Source: Dehalococcoidia bacterium CG2_30_46_19 (GTDB lineage: Bacteria; Chloroflexota; Dehalococcoidia; GIF9; AB-539-J10). From it: a stretch of DNA of 7,321 bases. How positions within the stretch are numbered: the first letter of the stretch is position 1; each line of letters begins with the position of its first letter. Below the pieces are notes generated by a model that saw only the letters and a list, made by a program, of their open reading frames with translations, did no database searches and was not told where the DNA came from. The stretch is from NCBI GenBank assembly GCA_001872925.1, contig MNYD01000023.1, forward strand, positions 1 through 7,321, written 5' to 3'. Both the position numbers and the translations under genes were made by a program. Shown here one piece after another: positions 1 to 6,153 of this stretch.

Positions 1-57
1 TGGGAGAGCGCTGCGTTCGCATCGCAGAGGTTGGGGGTTCGAATCCCCCTATCTCCA
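1..57 (+). tRNA. tRNA-Ala(CGC), 5' end outside window
   Basis: This is the 3' part of a tRNA cloverleaf. The D-stem 3' strand GAGC lies at 6-9. The anticodon stem CTGCG/CGCAG (11-15/23-27) encloses the loop TTCGCAT, so the anticodon is CGC (18-20), which reads the Ala codon GCG. A five-base variable loop (28-32) follows, then a T-arm with stem GGGGG/CCCCC around TTCGAAT (33-49). The 3' acceptor strand is 50-56, with discriminator A57. Base T54 occupies position 70, which fits the G3-U70 pair that defines tRNA-Ala, although the G3 side lies before the window. The next bases are CTT, so CCA is not encoded and must be added after transcription. About 19 bases of the 5' side are missing. Confidence 0.93.
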
Positions 58-127
58 CTTCAAATAGGTCTAAGGCTATTATCTTTTCCAGTTCATATGC
101 CAGAGACATATTCTTCATTCAGTAACT

Positions 128-1102
128 TTAGAGCCACCTCTTCCTCCTGAAATATACTACCAGAGAGGTACCTATCACTGCCATTACAATCAAAATACTG
201 AAGTACCCATACCGCCACTGTAGCTCTGGCATATTGGCGAAGTTCATGCCGTAGATGCCGACAATGAAGGTCAGCGGAATGAAGATAGTGGCTATAAGCG
301 TCAGCATCTTCATCACCTCGTTCATGCGGTTGGATACTGAAGAAAGATAAGTGCTCAGTATACTCTCAGCCATATCTCTGAGACCCAGAGAGAGCATCTC
401 AATACGCACCAAATGGTCATAAATGTTGCGGTAATATATTTGAGCCCGCTCGCTTATCAGGGCATATTCGCCCCGGCTGAGCCCGTTCATTATTTCACGC
501 TGAGGCAATATGACCCGCGTCAACGCCAGTATGCTTCGTTTCAGTTGCATAATGGAAGTCAATGTCTCCCTCTTAGGTTCATGAAGTGCCTCAGCCTCGA
601 TAGTGGCACTCTTATCATCCATCTCCTCGATAGTGGGCATGATATTGTCCACCAGAGTATCGATAAGGTCGTGAGCCAAGAAATCAACTTCCCTTCGCAT
701 AGGGCGTCCGTCTTTTCGAACGCGATCCAACACAGCTGCAATTGCTCTCAAGGGCACATCGTGGCTGGTGACGAGGTAATTTTTTCCCAGAAAGAGGGCG
801 AGTTCTGTGGTCTCTTCCACATTGGACTCGATGTGATAATTGATGCCATGAACGATGATAAACAAGTAGTCTTCAAAATCATCTATCTTGGGTGGATGTA
901 TATTCTTGCTAATGCAGTCTTCCACTGCAAGCGAATGGAAACGGAATACATTCGTTAGTAACTCGACATCCTCGTTCGTCACGTCCTCTATATCAACCCA
1001 GAGCAGCCCCTCTCCAGTTGCCAGAAAGTTCCTAATTTGTTCTATGCCTAGCTAGTCCAAGAGTTTCCCATCCGGTGTCAGGTAGAAAGCACACTTTATC
1101 AT
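128..1102 (-). pseudogene. corA: CorA-type Mg2+/Co2+ transporter gene interrupted by an in-frame TAG
   Basis: CorA proteins are pentameric inner-membrane channels for Mg2+ and other divalent cations. The C-terminus is diagnostic: a first membrane helix ending in the YGMNF signature (GMN encoded at 242-250), a short acidic loop (MPELQWRYGY), a second helix, and a basic tail (RRKRWL). The long helical cytoplasmic domain precedes it. The open frame from GTG982 gives only 284 residues and lacks the expected N-terminus. That N-terminus is present in the same frame: from ATG1102, behind an AGGAGG ribosome binding site, it reads MIKCAFYLTPDGKLLD, then TAG (1054-1052), then LGIEQIRNFLATGEGLLW and VDIED, running into the long frame. 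The sum is 324 codons, normal for the family. No frameshift is needed; a single substitution (for example GAG or CAG to TAG) explains the break. Re-initiation at GTG982 is conceivable but would lose part of the N-terminal domain. ATG1105 is an alternative start, only 2 nt from the ribosome binding site. Family assignment is firm; loss of function is inferred. Confidence 0.88.
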
Positions 1103-1107
1103 CATCA

Positions 1108-1113
1108 CCTCCT
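1108..1113 (-). promoter_or_regulatory. Ribosome binding site of the original corA start
   Basis: The minus strand reads AGGAGG at 1113-1108, 5 nt before ATG1102 and 2 nt before ATG1105. This canonical site shows that the original corA start lies upstream of the in-frame TAG. It is an argument that the 284-residue frame beginning at 982 is a truncated remainder and not the native gene. Confidence 0.75.
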
Positions 1114-1148
1114 TAAACTTCGCAAAAGTCGTTCAATATTAAATACTA

Positions 1149-1397
1149 TCAGGAAGAAATTTTGGGGAGTTCGGCCATTGCCTCCTCAACCTTCTCTTCC
1201 GAATAGGCGAAGTCTTTCAACTTTCCTGCTAGAAAGGCATCGTAGGTAGAAAGGTCAAAATAGCCGTGGGCATTAAGGGCTAAGCTATGCCCCAGGGTAT
1301 GCATTTTAAGCAGAGGGGTAACCCCTTCCCTATTGGCTTAGTCATAGGCATAGCTGGCTGTGATCTCCTTTTCAGTCAACATTAGTTTGCCATCCAT
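1149..1397 (-). pseudogene. Relic of a TrpB2-type tryptophan synthase beta chain, internally deleted
   Basis: TrpB2 enzymes (about 420-460 residues) are PLP-dependent and make tryptophan from indole and serine. Only 82 sense codons remain here, and they match three separated parts of the family, as recalled from known sequences. First, a start region: ATG1397, 5 nt behind AAGGAGG, reads MDGKLMLTEKEIT, like the xxxLSEKEIPTxWYN N-terminus. Second, SYAYD-stop-ANREGVTPLLKMHTLGH lines up without gaps with the family's YxYDxGDTAGLTPLLKMYTLGH segment; the stop TAA (1340-1338) falls where the family has Tyr or Phe. Third, NAHGYFDLSTYDAFLAGKL and the tail to TGA1149 match the family's C-terminus (SGHGxFDLxAYxxYxxGKL). 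The PLP-lysine region and the core are gone. At least two internal deletions plus a nonsense change make this a clear relic. It lies between the HhH gene and corA, all on the minus strand. Confidence 0.72.
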
Positions 1398-1569
1398 TTC
1401 AGCCTCCTTGAAATCGCTGAAAGGGATAGAACTCAATCGAAGGGCAGACATAACTGTAACCGGTGCCGTCCCATCGGACAGAGCCCTCTTTACGATTTTT
1501 CCACAGGACGGCCTTTGCCTCATTTCTAATTCTTGCATATTTATCTTCCGTTTTTTTGAAATCAACTTT
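1398..1569 (-). other. Spacer between the HhH gene and the trpB2 relic; no recognised gene
   Basis: On the minus strand this stretch is open in the frame of the trpB2 relic from TTG1565, about 56 codons (for example MQELEMRQRPSCGKIVKRA), but nothing in it resembles TrpB2 or any family I know. It has no convincing ribosome binding site of its own. It ends in the AAGGAGG that belongs to the relic's start at 1397. It may be plain leader sequence or the remains of another gene. Confidence 0.3.
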
Positions 1570-2292
1570 TCACTTGATGGTTTTTGGGCATTCCTCTTTC
1601 ATGGGACAAACCAGGCATTTTTTCTTGCGGCAGTAATTCTTGCCCAGCCTCACCAGAGCAGCTTCCAAATCCGAGAACCTCAGTCCACCTTGCTCGGTTG
1701 TCTCCCACATTGCTTTTAGCTCCTTCAAAGCCACTGCCGCATCAGTTGCTTGGGTTAACTTCAGGTTCCCTGCTGCCAAAAGGGCAGGCTCCGAGAGTAG
1801 TGGCTCTGCTTTCTCCCAAATGTCTCTCAATTCCCTCAAAAATATGTTCACTGTAACTGGACCGATTCCTTTTCCTAAGCTCTGAAGTTTCTTTTCCAGG
1901 TCTCTTCCGCCTTTGGCAAAGAAATGCAGCCGATTTAGGTCTCCCTCGTATTTTTCCTTGAGAGTTCGTGTTACCTCTGACAGTTTTGTGGCAGTCTTGA
2001 AGTCATACCTCACATATCCACCCTGGTCGAGAATGTCCACCAGTCCCTGCCACTCAGTTTCCAGGATGGCCTCGGCGGAGAGCACATTTGCCTTTTCAAA
2101 CTCCTTGTAGGTATTCATGGCGATGCTCTCGCCAATTCTGGCACCGAACAACACCGAAGCCAGGAACCACTTAAAGACCTCCTCTGATTCCATACTGGCG
2201 AGGTTGATATCCAAAGCTGACGAGTACGTTCCCCCCAGTTCCTTCACTAGCTTCATGCGTAGACCTTGCTGTGCTATTTCGCTCGTACTCAC
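1570..2292 (-). CDS. HhH-GPD / endonuclease III-like protein with C-terminal FeS-type cysteine cluster
   Basis: Members of this superfamily recognise or excise damaged bases in base-excision repair. Numbering is from ATG2322. A helix-hairpin-helix lies at residues about 147-165 (LGKGIGPVTVNIFLREL), preceded by a helical domain. The C-terminus has four cysteines, C231-X4-C236-X2-C239-X5-C245, close to the C-X6-C-X2-C-X5-C [4Fe-4S] loop of Nth/MutY. The catalytic lysine of Nth (GVGRKTA) is replaced by Val156, so a bifunctional lyase mechanism is unlikely; E173 is the nearest candidate for the catalytic acid. Start: GTG2292 has AGGGGG 4 nt upstream and is preferred. ATG2322, ten codons earlier, overlaps the stop of the upstream ORF as ATGA but has no good ribosome binding site. 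The gene is intact and ends in TGA. Its target lesion cannot be told from sequence. Confidence 0.8.
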   Translation of the reverse strand: MSTSEIAQQGLRMKLVKELGGTYSSALDINLASMESEEVFKWFLASVLFGARIGESIAMNTYKEFEKANVLSAEAILETEWQGLVDILDQGGYVRYDFKTATKLSEVTRTLKEKYEGDLNRLHFFAKGGRDLEKKLQSLGKGIGPVTVNIFLRELRDIWEKAEPLLSEPALLAAGNLKLTQATDAAVALKELKAMWETTEQGGLRFSDLEAALVRLGKNYCRKKKCLVCPMKEECPKTIK

Positions 2293-2318
2293 CGTGCCCC
2301 CTGAAGTTTTGCAAGTCC

Positions 2319-2504
2319 TCATTTAAGTTCTCGATGTTGTTTCGTTCTGTTTTTTGTATTCATCATCTTAAGTCTTATTTTCTTCATCACCATGACGCGT
2401 ACCACGTATATTGGCAGCCCAAGCGCTAATGCCTTTGGCATCCCTAGGTGGAGTAGCAGCCATATGGTCAGGAAGGCATAGCAAGCAAACACCGGCGGAA
2501 ACAA
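2319..2504 (-). CDS. Possible small membrane protein, unrecognised
   Basis: This open frame of 61 codons starts at TTG2504 and contains a hydrophobic stretch (FACYAFLTIWLLLHLGM), a second shorter one (LALGLPIYVVRVMVM) and a strongly basic tail (KKIRLKMMNTKNRTKQH). This is compatible with a small membrane protein with its C-terminus inside. The stop TGA overlaps ATG2322 of the HhH gene (ATGA), which could couple translation. Against it: the start is TTG with no clear ribosome binding site, and the open frame continues upstream without an obvious start. Another frame just upstream (about 2556-2690, minus) also encodes a hydrophobic run (SLAAFLASLLVLFLLNVLLL) ending in TAG, so this may be the tail of a frameshifted membrane gene. 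I do not recognise the family. Confidence 0.25.
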   Translation of the reverse strand: MFPPVFACYAFLTIWLLLHLGMPKALALGLPIYVVRVMVMKKIRLKMMNTKNRTKQHRELK

Positions 2505-2888
2505 AAGGGGACCTTTTATATATATAATCTGGCGGCTACCCCTCCGTCCCGCTACAGCAAAAGAACGTTTAGAAGAAACAACACTAGCAGGCTGGCCAGA
2601 AAAGCTGCCAGGCTACTCTTGTAAACCACACTATGACCACCGTGCCACCGACTAAGAAACAGAGTAAATAGTTTGTTAAATCCTTCCTTGACTCATACTG
2701 CTCAGCTCTTTGGAGGGCGGAGGATATGCTTCACATCCCATGATAGCTTCCCCCGCCTTCCAAAGGTTCCTTTCCCCTTCTACTTAGGTTTTGGTTTGGG
2801 TTTGCTCTTTTGCATTTGTCCTGCCTCCTTTGCCAGGAATATCTGGCTTCCTTACTATATATCTTAAGCGGCCTGTGCTAAAATAACA
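2505..2888. other. Intergenic region, no gene seen
   Basis: About 380 bases between the minus-strand block and the two-component operon. It has an alternating TA run (2518-2527), short hydrophobic open stretches on the minus strand that lack starts, a hairpin (2708-2765, listed separately) and a pyrimidine-rich + strand from about 2766 to 2850. The open frame on the + strand at 2673-2867 has a pyrimidine-driven composition, no ribosome binding site and no familiar motif, and I do not call it. Confidence 0.5.
2708..2765. repeat. Long imperfect inverted repeat (hairpin)
   Basis: The arms CTTTGGAGGGCGG (2708-2720) and CCGCCTTCCAAAG (2753-2765) pair over 13 bp, with one G-T position that would be G-U in RNA. 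Inside lies a smaller hairpin, GGATATG/CACATCC (2722-2728/2732-2738), with one mismatch and a 3-nt loop. No uninterrupted T tract follows on either strand, so it is not a standard intrinsic terminator. It sits about 190 bp upstream of the histidine kinase start. Its role is unknown; it could be a structured leader if transcription starts further upstream, or a small mobile repeat. Confidence 0.55.
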
Positions 2889-2943
2889 TTAGAAATTAAT
2901 TGGAGTTTCATTAGAAAAACCTTAGATTTACCTTAGAATTTTC
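2889..2943 (+). promoter_or_regulatory. Five 11-bp direct repeats, probable operator of an OmpR/PhoB-type regulator
   Basis: TTAGA occurs at 2889, 2911, 2922 and 2933, and TTGGA (one mismatch) at 2900. This gives five units at an exact 11-bp period, each followed by six A/T-rich bases. CTAAA at 2878 may be a weaker sixth. OmpR/PhoB-family regulators bind as head-to-tail dimers to direct repeats with 10-11 bp period (E. coli pho box, Bacillus PhoP TT-A-ACA boxes). The array ends 13 bp before the GTG of the histidine kinase, whose partner is just such a regulator, so autoregulation is the simplest reading. The last units also contain TAGATT (2923) and TAGAAT (2934), which resemble -10 hexamers; use of the latter would leave a very short leader. 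Confidence 0.6.
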
Positions 2944-2956
2944 GGTTGTTGACACC

Positions 2957-4507
2957 GTGTCAAAAAAAGGTAAACACGCAAAATCGGGAGAGGCAATCAG
3001 CCTGGAGGAGGTTGAACCATCGGCTGCTCCCGCTGAGGAGGCAGATTTTCAGGCCAAACTGATGGCTATCCTCAGCAGCACAGTAGACATCTTAGGCGGT
3101 AATGCCGGAATAGTTGCTCTGTGGAATGAGAAGGAGAAGCGTTTCGCTGAAGGGGCAAGTTATGGTCTGAATTCTGGAGGGGTAGAACGGCTACGCCCCC
3201 TACTCAAGGAAGCTATTCCCAATCTTGCCACTGGCATTTGTGTTCCGGCAGCTACAACAGACCAGGTGCAGGATCCTATCATTGCCCTGCCACTTCAGGT
3301 CGCAGGAGAGATGATCGGGCTGATATATGTGGTGCGTCCCCATTTGGCAGGGTTCTTCAGCAGCAGTGACCAGCATATGCTGTCCGTTTTTGCCGACCAG
3401 GTAGCCATCTCACTGCAGAATGCTCGTATGGCATCCCAGCTTGCCAAAGAGCGCTACAAGATAGAGTCGATTCTGGAAAGCAGTGCCGATGGAATCATGG
3501 CCATTGATACTGAGCGACACATACTTTCCTTTAATGCTAGTATGGAAAAGCTTACCGGCTGGAAAAAGGAGGAGGCAATTGGAAGTTATTGCTTCAAAGT
3601 CTTAAAGCTAAGGGATAACGAGGGAGCAAAGCTTTGCCAAATCAAGTGTCCCATCACCAGAGGTGCTGAAGGCTTCTTTAATCTCGACGGCAGCATTGTC
3701 GCCAAAGACGGTCAAAAGGTTGATGTGAGCATGAATTACTCTATAGCGAGTTCGTCCAATGGGGCTCTATTGCCCACAGTGGTAAATGTTCGGGATATCA
3801 GTCGCCTTCGCCAAACTGAGGGCAGGAGATTGGCATTGCTCGCCTCAGTTTCACATGAACTCCAGACTCCTATTTCCATTATCAAGGCCTATGCCAGCAC
3901 TCTGGCTCGCACTGATGCCGAGTGGAGTCAGCAAACTATCAGGGATAAGCTACAGGCTATTGAGGAGGAAAGCGACCGCCTCAGCGAGCTAGTGACCAAA
4001 AACCTCTATAGTGCCCGGCTTGAGGCTGGGAGTTTGACTTTAAATAGACTTGCATTAGATCTACCCAAGGAAGCGCGTAAAGTGGCAAAGAGGCTCGGAG
4101 AACAAACAGAAATTCACAGAATTGAGGTCAATTTCCCGCCTGAATTCCCTTCTATTCTTGCTGACCCGGGGAAAATAGGGGAGGTGCTCACAAATCTTGG
4201 CGAAAATGCCGTGAAATTCTCGCCCCAAGGTGGAACAATTATCATCAAGGGCGAGACCTCAGGGAACGAGGTCTCGGTTACAGTTGCTGATGAAGGAATT
4301 GGCGTCCCACTGCAAGACCAAGAGCGGATATTTGAGCGCTTTTATAGAGTGGAGGCTAGTTTGACCAGACCAACTCAGGGCATAGGGCTCGGGCTTTACA
4401 TTTGCAAGAGCCTTGTCGAGGCTCATGGCGGTCGAATCTGGGTAGAGAGTGAGCCGGGAAAAGGCTCTCGCTTCACCTTCACTCTGCCTGTAGGGGAACA
4501 AAGATAG
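2957..4507 (+). CDS. Soluble GAF-PAS sensor histidine kinase
   Basis: Sensor kinase of a two-component system; it autophosphorylates a histidine and passes the phosphate to the regulator encoded next. 516 residues. A GAF domain lies at about 33-158 and a PAS domain at about 165-285, ending in NVRDISRLRQTE. The HisKA H-box is SVSHELQTPI with phospho-acceptor His300. The ATPase domain follows: N-box NLGENAVKF with Asn417, G1 DEGIG (D445), F-box IFERFYRVE, and G2 GIGLGL (475-480). There is no signal peptide or membrane helix, so it should sense a cytoplasmic signal. The PAS domain carries C212, C227 and C231 (C-X14-C-X3-C), possibly redox or metal related. Catalytic order resembles PhoR/VicK kinases. 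The start is GTG2957; its ribosome binding site is poor and the leader may be very short. The gene ends in TAG, 32 nt before the regulator's ATG. The ligand is unknown. Confidence 0.93.
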   Translation: MSKKGKHAKSGEAISLEEVEPSAAPAEEADFQAKLMAILSSTVDILGGNAGIVALWNEKEKRFAEGASYGLNSGGVERLRPLLKEAIPNLATGICVPAATTDQVQDPIIALPLQVAGEMIGLIYVVRPHLAGFFSSSDQHMLSVFADQVAISLQNARMASQLAKERYKIESILESSADGIMAIDTERHILSFNASMEKLTGWKKEEAIGSYCFKVLKLRDNEGAKLCQIKCPITRGAEGFFNLDGSIVAKDGQKVDVSMNYSIASSSNGALLPTVVNVRDISRLRQTEGRRLALLASVSHELQTPISIIKAYASTLARTDAEWSQQTIRDKLQAIEEESDRLSELVTKNLYSARLEAGSLTLNRLALDLPKEARKVAKRLGEQTEIHRIEVNFPPEFPSILADPGKIGEVLTNLGENAVKFSPQGGTIIIKGETSGNEVSVTVADEGIGVPLQDQERIFERFYRVEASLTRPTQGIGLGLYICKSLVEAHGGRIWVESEPGKGSRFTFTLPVGEQR

Positions 4508-4539
4508 AGGTCGAAGATGGCAAGGAATTGAGGCTACGT

Positions 4540-5256
4540 ATGACGGAACCTGGAAGAGAACAAGACAAAACGATTCTGGTTGTGGACGATGAGCCACGCA
4601 TCGTCGAGGCAGTGGGCATGAATTTAGAGTTAGAGGGCTATCAAGTCTCCAGCGCCTCTAATGGCTACGAAGCATTGCAAAAGCTAACCGAAGATTTGCC
4701 TGACCTGGTTATCCTTGATGTCATGATGCCGGAGATAGATGGTTTTGAGACCTTGAGGAAAATTCGCGAAGTTTCCACTGTGCCAGTGATTATGCTCACT
4801 GTAAGGGGCGAAGAAATCGACAAGGTAAAGGGGCTTGACTTGGGAGCCGATGATTATATTACCAAGCCTTTCAATCCCAAGGAGCTTGTTTTACGGATAA
4901 GAGCAGTGCTGCGCCGTGTTGAAATGCCTAGCCCAGTGCCGAAGACCGAAATACGGGTGGACGATAATCTCTCTATCGACTTCAGCCGGTGTAAGGTCAT
5001 AATTAAGGGTAAAGAGGTCCACCTCAGGCCTACTGAATATCGACTTCTGTATCATCTGGTGAGCAATGCTGGCCATGTCCTTACCCATGAAACCTTATTA
5101 AGAAGAGTCTGGGGCTATGAATACCGAGATGAAGACCACTATCTGTGGCTTTACATTACCTATCTACGCAAGAAGATTGAGGATGACCCCAAGCACCCGA
5201 AATATATCTTGAGTGAACGGGGAATAGGCTACCGGTTCAAGGAATTTGGAAAATAG
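4540..5256 (+). CDS. OmpR/PhoB-family winged-helix response regulator
   Basis: Transcription factor activated by phosphorylation from the upstream kinase. Numbered from ATG4540 (238 residues), the receiver domain (about 10-125) has the acidic pair D16-D17, phospho-acceptor D60 in LVILDVMMPEIDG, T87 (IMLTVRG) and K109 (ITKPF): a complete active site. The winged-helix Trans_reg_C domain (about 135-235) shows the typical HLRPTEYRLLYHLVSNAG, LLRRVWG, YITYLRKKIEDDP and IGYRFK elements. ATG4540 is chosen because GAGG lies 6 nt upstream; TTG4528, four codons earlier, keeps the frame but is poorly placed relative to AAGGA. It lies 32 nt after the kinase stop and is surely co-transcribed. Its likely binding site is the 11-bp repeat array at 2889-2943. 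It ends in a double stop, TAG TAG. The closest relatives are PhoB/PhoP/VicR-like regulators, but no target genes are visible besides its own operon. Confidence 0.95.
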   Translation: MTEPGREQDKTILVVDDEPRIVEAVGMNLELEGYQVSSASNGYEALQKLTEDLPDLVILDVMMPEIDGFETLRKIREVSTVPVIMLTVRGEEIDKVKGLDLGADDYITKPFNPKELVLRIRAVLRRVEMPSPVPKTEIRVDDNLSIDFSRCKVIIKGKEVHLRPTEYRLLYHLVSNAGHVLTHETLLRRVWGYEYRDEDHYLWLYITYLRKKIEDDPKHPKYILSERGIGYRFKEFGK

Positions 5257-5280
5257 TAGTTCTTAAGAGATTTTTTCTTG

Positions 5281-5309
5281 CAATTGTTATTGAACAATCT
5301 GGACAATTG
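5281..5309. repeat. Inverted repeat after the regulator gene
   Basis: CAATTGT (5281-5287) pairs with ACAATTG (5303-5309). An alternative inner pairing is ATTGTT (5283-5288) with AACAAT (5293-5298) over a 4-nt loop. The stems are AT-rich and exclude each other. It lies 24 nt after the regulator's stop, in the convergent space before the universal stress gene. No T tract follows on either strand, so terminator function is doubtful. Confidence 0.3.
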
Positions 5310-5404
5310 TGCAACGAGAACCGTCACCTCTAATGGCTCCCCGCATGGGGAAAATCCGAACTCCCGTAGATTTCACTCCGTCGTTTCGATCGCTTTTAGC
5401 ATGG

Positions 5405-5424
5405 CTGCGGAGGTATCTCCGCAG
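5405..5424 (-). terminator. Perfect 8-bp hairpin 5 nt after the usp stop
   Basis: CTGCGGAG (5405-5412) and CTCCGCAG (5417-5424) form a perfect 8-bp stem with a 4-nt loop, immediately downstream of the minus-strand universal stress gene (stop at 5432-5430). Position and GC content suit transcript termination or 3'-end protection, and it could serve both convergent transcripts. There is no U tract on either side, so it is not a classical intrinsic terminator. Confidence 0.4.
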
Positions 5425-5429
5425 GGCAG

Positions 5430-5903
5430 CTACCTTCTGTAACCTGGCGCTTTCACTATGGTTATCGGGATTCTTGTTGCTCGCCGTGCTACTTTGTCGG
5501 TAACACTACCAAAAGCCCACCCACTAGAGCCTGACAGACCGTGGGTTGATATAGCGATCAAATTCGCGTTGATTTCCTCAGCAGTCCTGACAATCTCCTC
5601 GGGTGGGAAACCAACTGCCACCTTGGCTGTAACCGCAGCACCTTTACTTCTTAGGGCTTCACCAACCTCATCAAGGTATTTTATAGCTTTCTCCCTGTGT
5701 TGTTTCATCTCTTCCGCAGTGTAGGGAACTTGAACAGCTGCCTCCCCAGCAGTAACAGCATGAGGTGATGCTGACAGTACCTGCAACAGAACAACTTCTA
5801 CCTTTACCTCTGGTGATAGCTTGGACATGAGGTCCTCAACATATGGTAAGGCAGCCTCGCCTATTTTAGAACCGTCCAATGGAACAACTATTTTCTCGTC
5901 CAC
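5430..5903 (-). CDS. Universal stress protein (UspA family)
   Basis: Small cytoplasmic nucleotide-binding stress protein of the alpha/beta UspA fold. 157 residues from GTG5903, the usual length for one domain. The N-terminal strand IVVPLDGS carries the conserved Asp10. The C-terminal motif STHG-X9-GS (119-133) is the ATP-binding signature G-2X-G-9X-G(S/T) with Ser in the first position, as in many homologs, followed by VTDKVARRATRIPITIVK. GTG5903 is preferred because AAGGAGG lies 4 nt upstream; TTG5927 would start before that site and is unlikely. The gene converges on the two-component operon and ends in TAG. A candidate promoter lies about 155 bp upstream (6059-6087), which would give a long leader. 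The family rarely allows a more specific function to be stated. Confidence 0.93.
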   Translation of the reverse strand: MDEKIVVPLDGSKIGEAALPYVEDLMSKLSPEVKVEVVLLQVLSASPHAVTAGEAAVQVPYTAEEMKQHREKAIKYLDEVGEALRSKGAAVTAKVAVGFPPEEIVRTAEEINANLIAISTHGLSGSSGWAFGSVTDKVARRATRIPITIVKAPGYRR

Positions 5904-6058
5904 TTTGCCTCCTTTCTCAGTGTTCAATGTAAATTAAAAAAAGACAGTAGCCACCACCTTATCATTCAGCAGTTCCAGTGCTCCTTGCCAAACCTCACCA
6001 TCTTCCCACCTCGCAATTTTATAATCTTGTTACGACCGTTTCAAATCAGGTAAGGGGT

Positions 6059-6087
6059 CTTATGAATGCTATCTTCGCATTTGTCAA
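6059..6087 (-). promoter_or_regulatory. Candidate sigma70-type promoter for the usp gene
   Basis: On the minus strand TTGACA (6087-6082, a perfect -35) is followed after 17 bp by CATAAG (6064-6059, 4 of 6 matches to TATAAT). Transcription would start near 6052 and reach the usp GTG after about 150 nt. No coding sequence intervenes that I can support. Orientation and spacing are right; activity is inferred. Confidence 0.5.
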
Positions 6088-6153
6088 TACACAACATGGT
6101 TTTTCTTGTGTGTGCCAAGTTTAGTAGGTTACCAATTAGTAAATGTAACATTG

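Noticed and set aside
63..87. Terminator after the tRNA (AATAG/CTATT then ATCTTTT)
   Set aside because: The stem is only 5 bp and AT-rich with an 8-nt loop, and the T run is four bases.
413..958. 181-codon open frame on the + strand inside corA
   Set aside because: It lies antisense to the clear CorA coding frame, has no ribosome binding site and no recognisable motif; it is a shadow of the real gene.
1052..1054. TAG in corA as pyrrolysine or programmed read-through
   Set aside because: TAG terminates the kinase, regulator and usp genes in the same window, CorA has no known special residue there, and no recoding structure is visible.
2514..2528. TA-rich run as an archaeal TATA box
   Set aside because: The window otherwise has bacterial signals (ribosome binding sites, TGnTATAAT, OmpR-type regulator), and an alternating TA run is low-complexity.
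2949..2954. TTGACA as a -35 box
   Set aside because: It ends two bases before the kinase start codon, so a transcript from it would begin inside the gene; no -10 at proper spacing was seen.
4259..4597. 112-codon open frame on the minus strand
   Set aside because: It is antisense to the kinase ATPase domain and the regulator start; no supporting signal.
5271..5276. Run of six T after the regulator gene as an intrinsic terminator
   Set aside because: No GC-rich stem precedes it; only the short palindrome TCTTAAGA without a loop.
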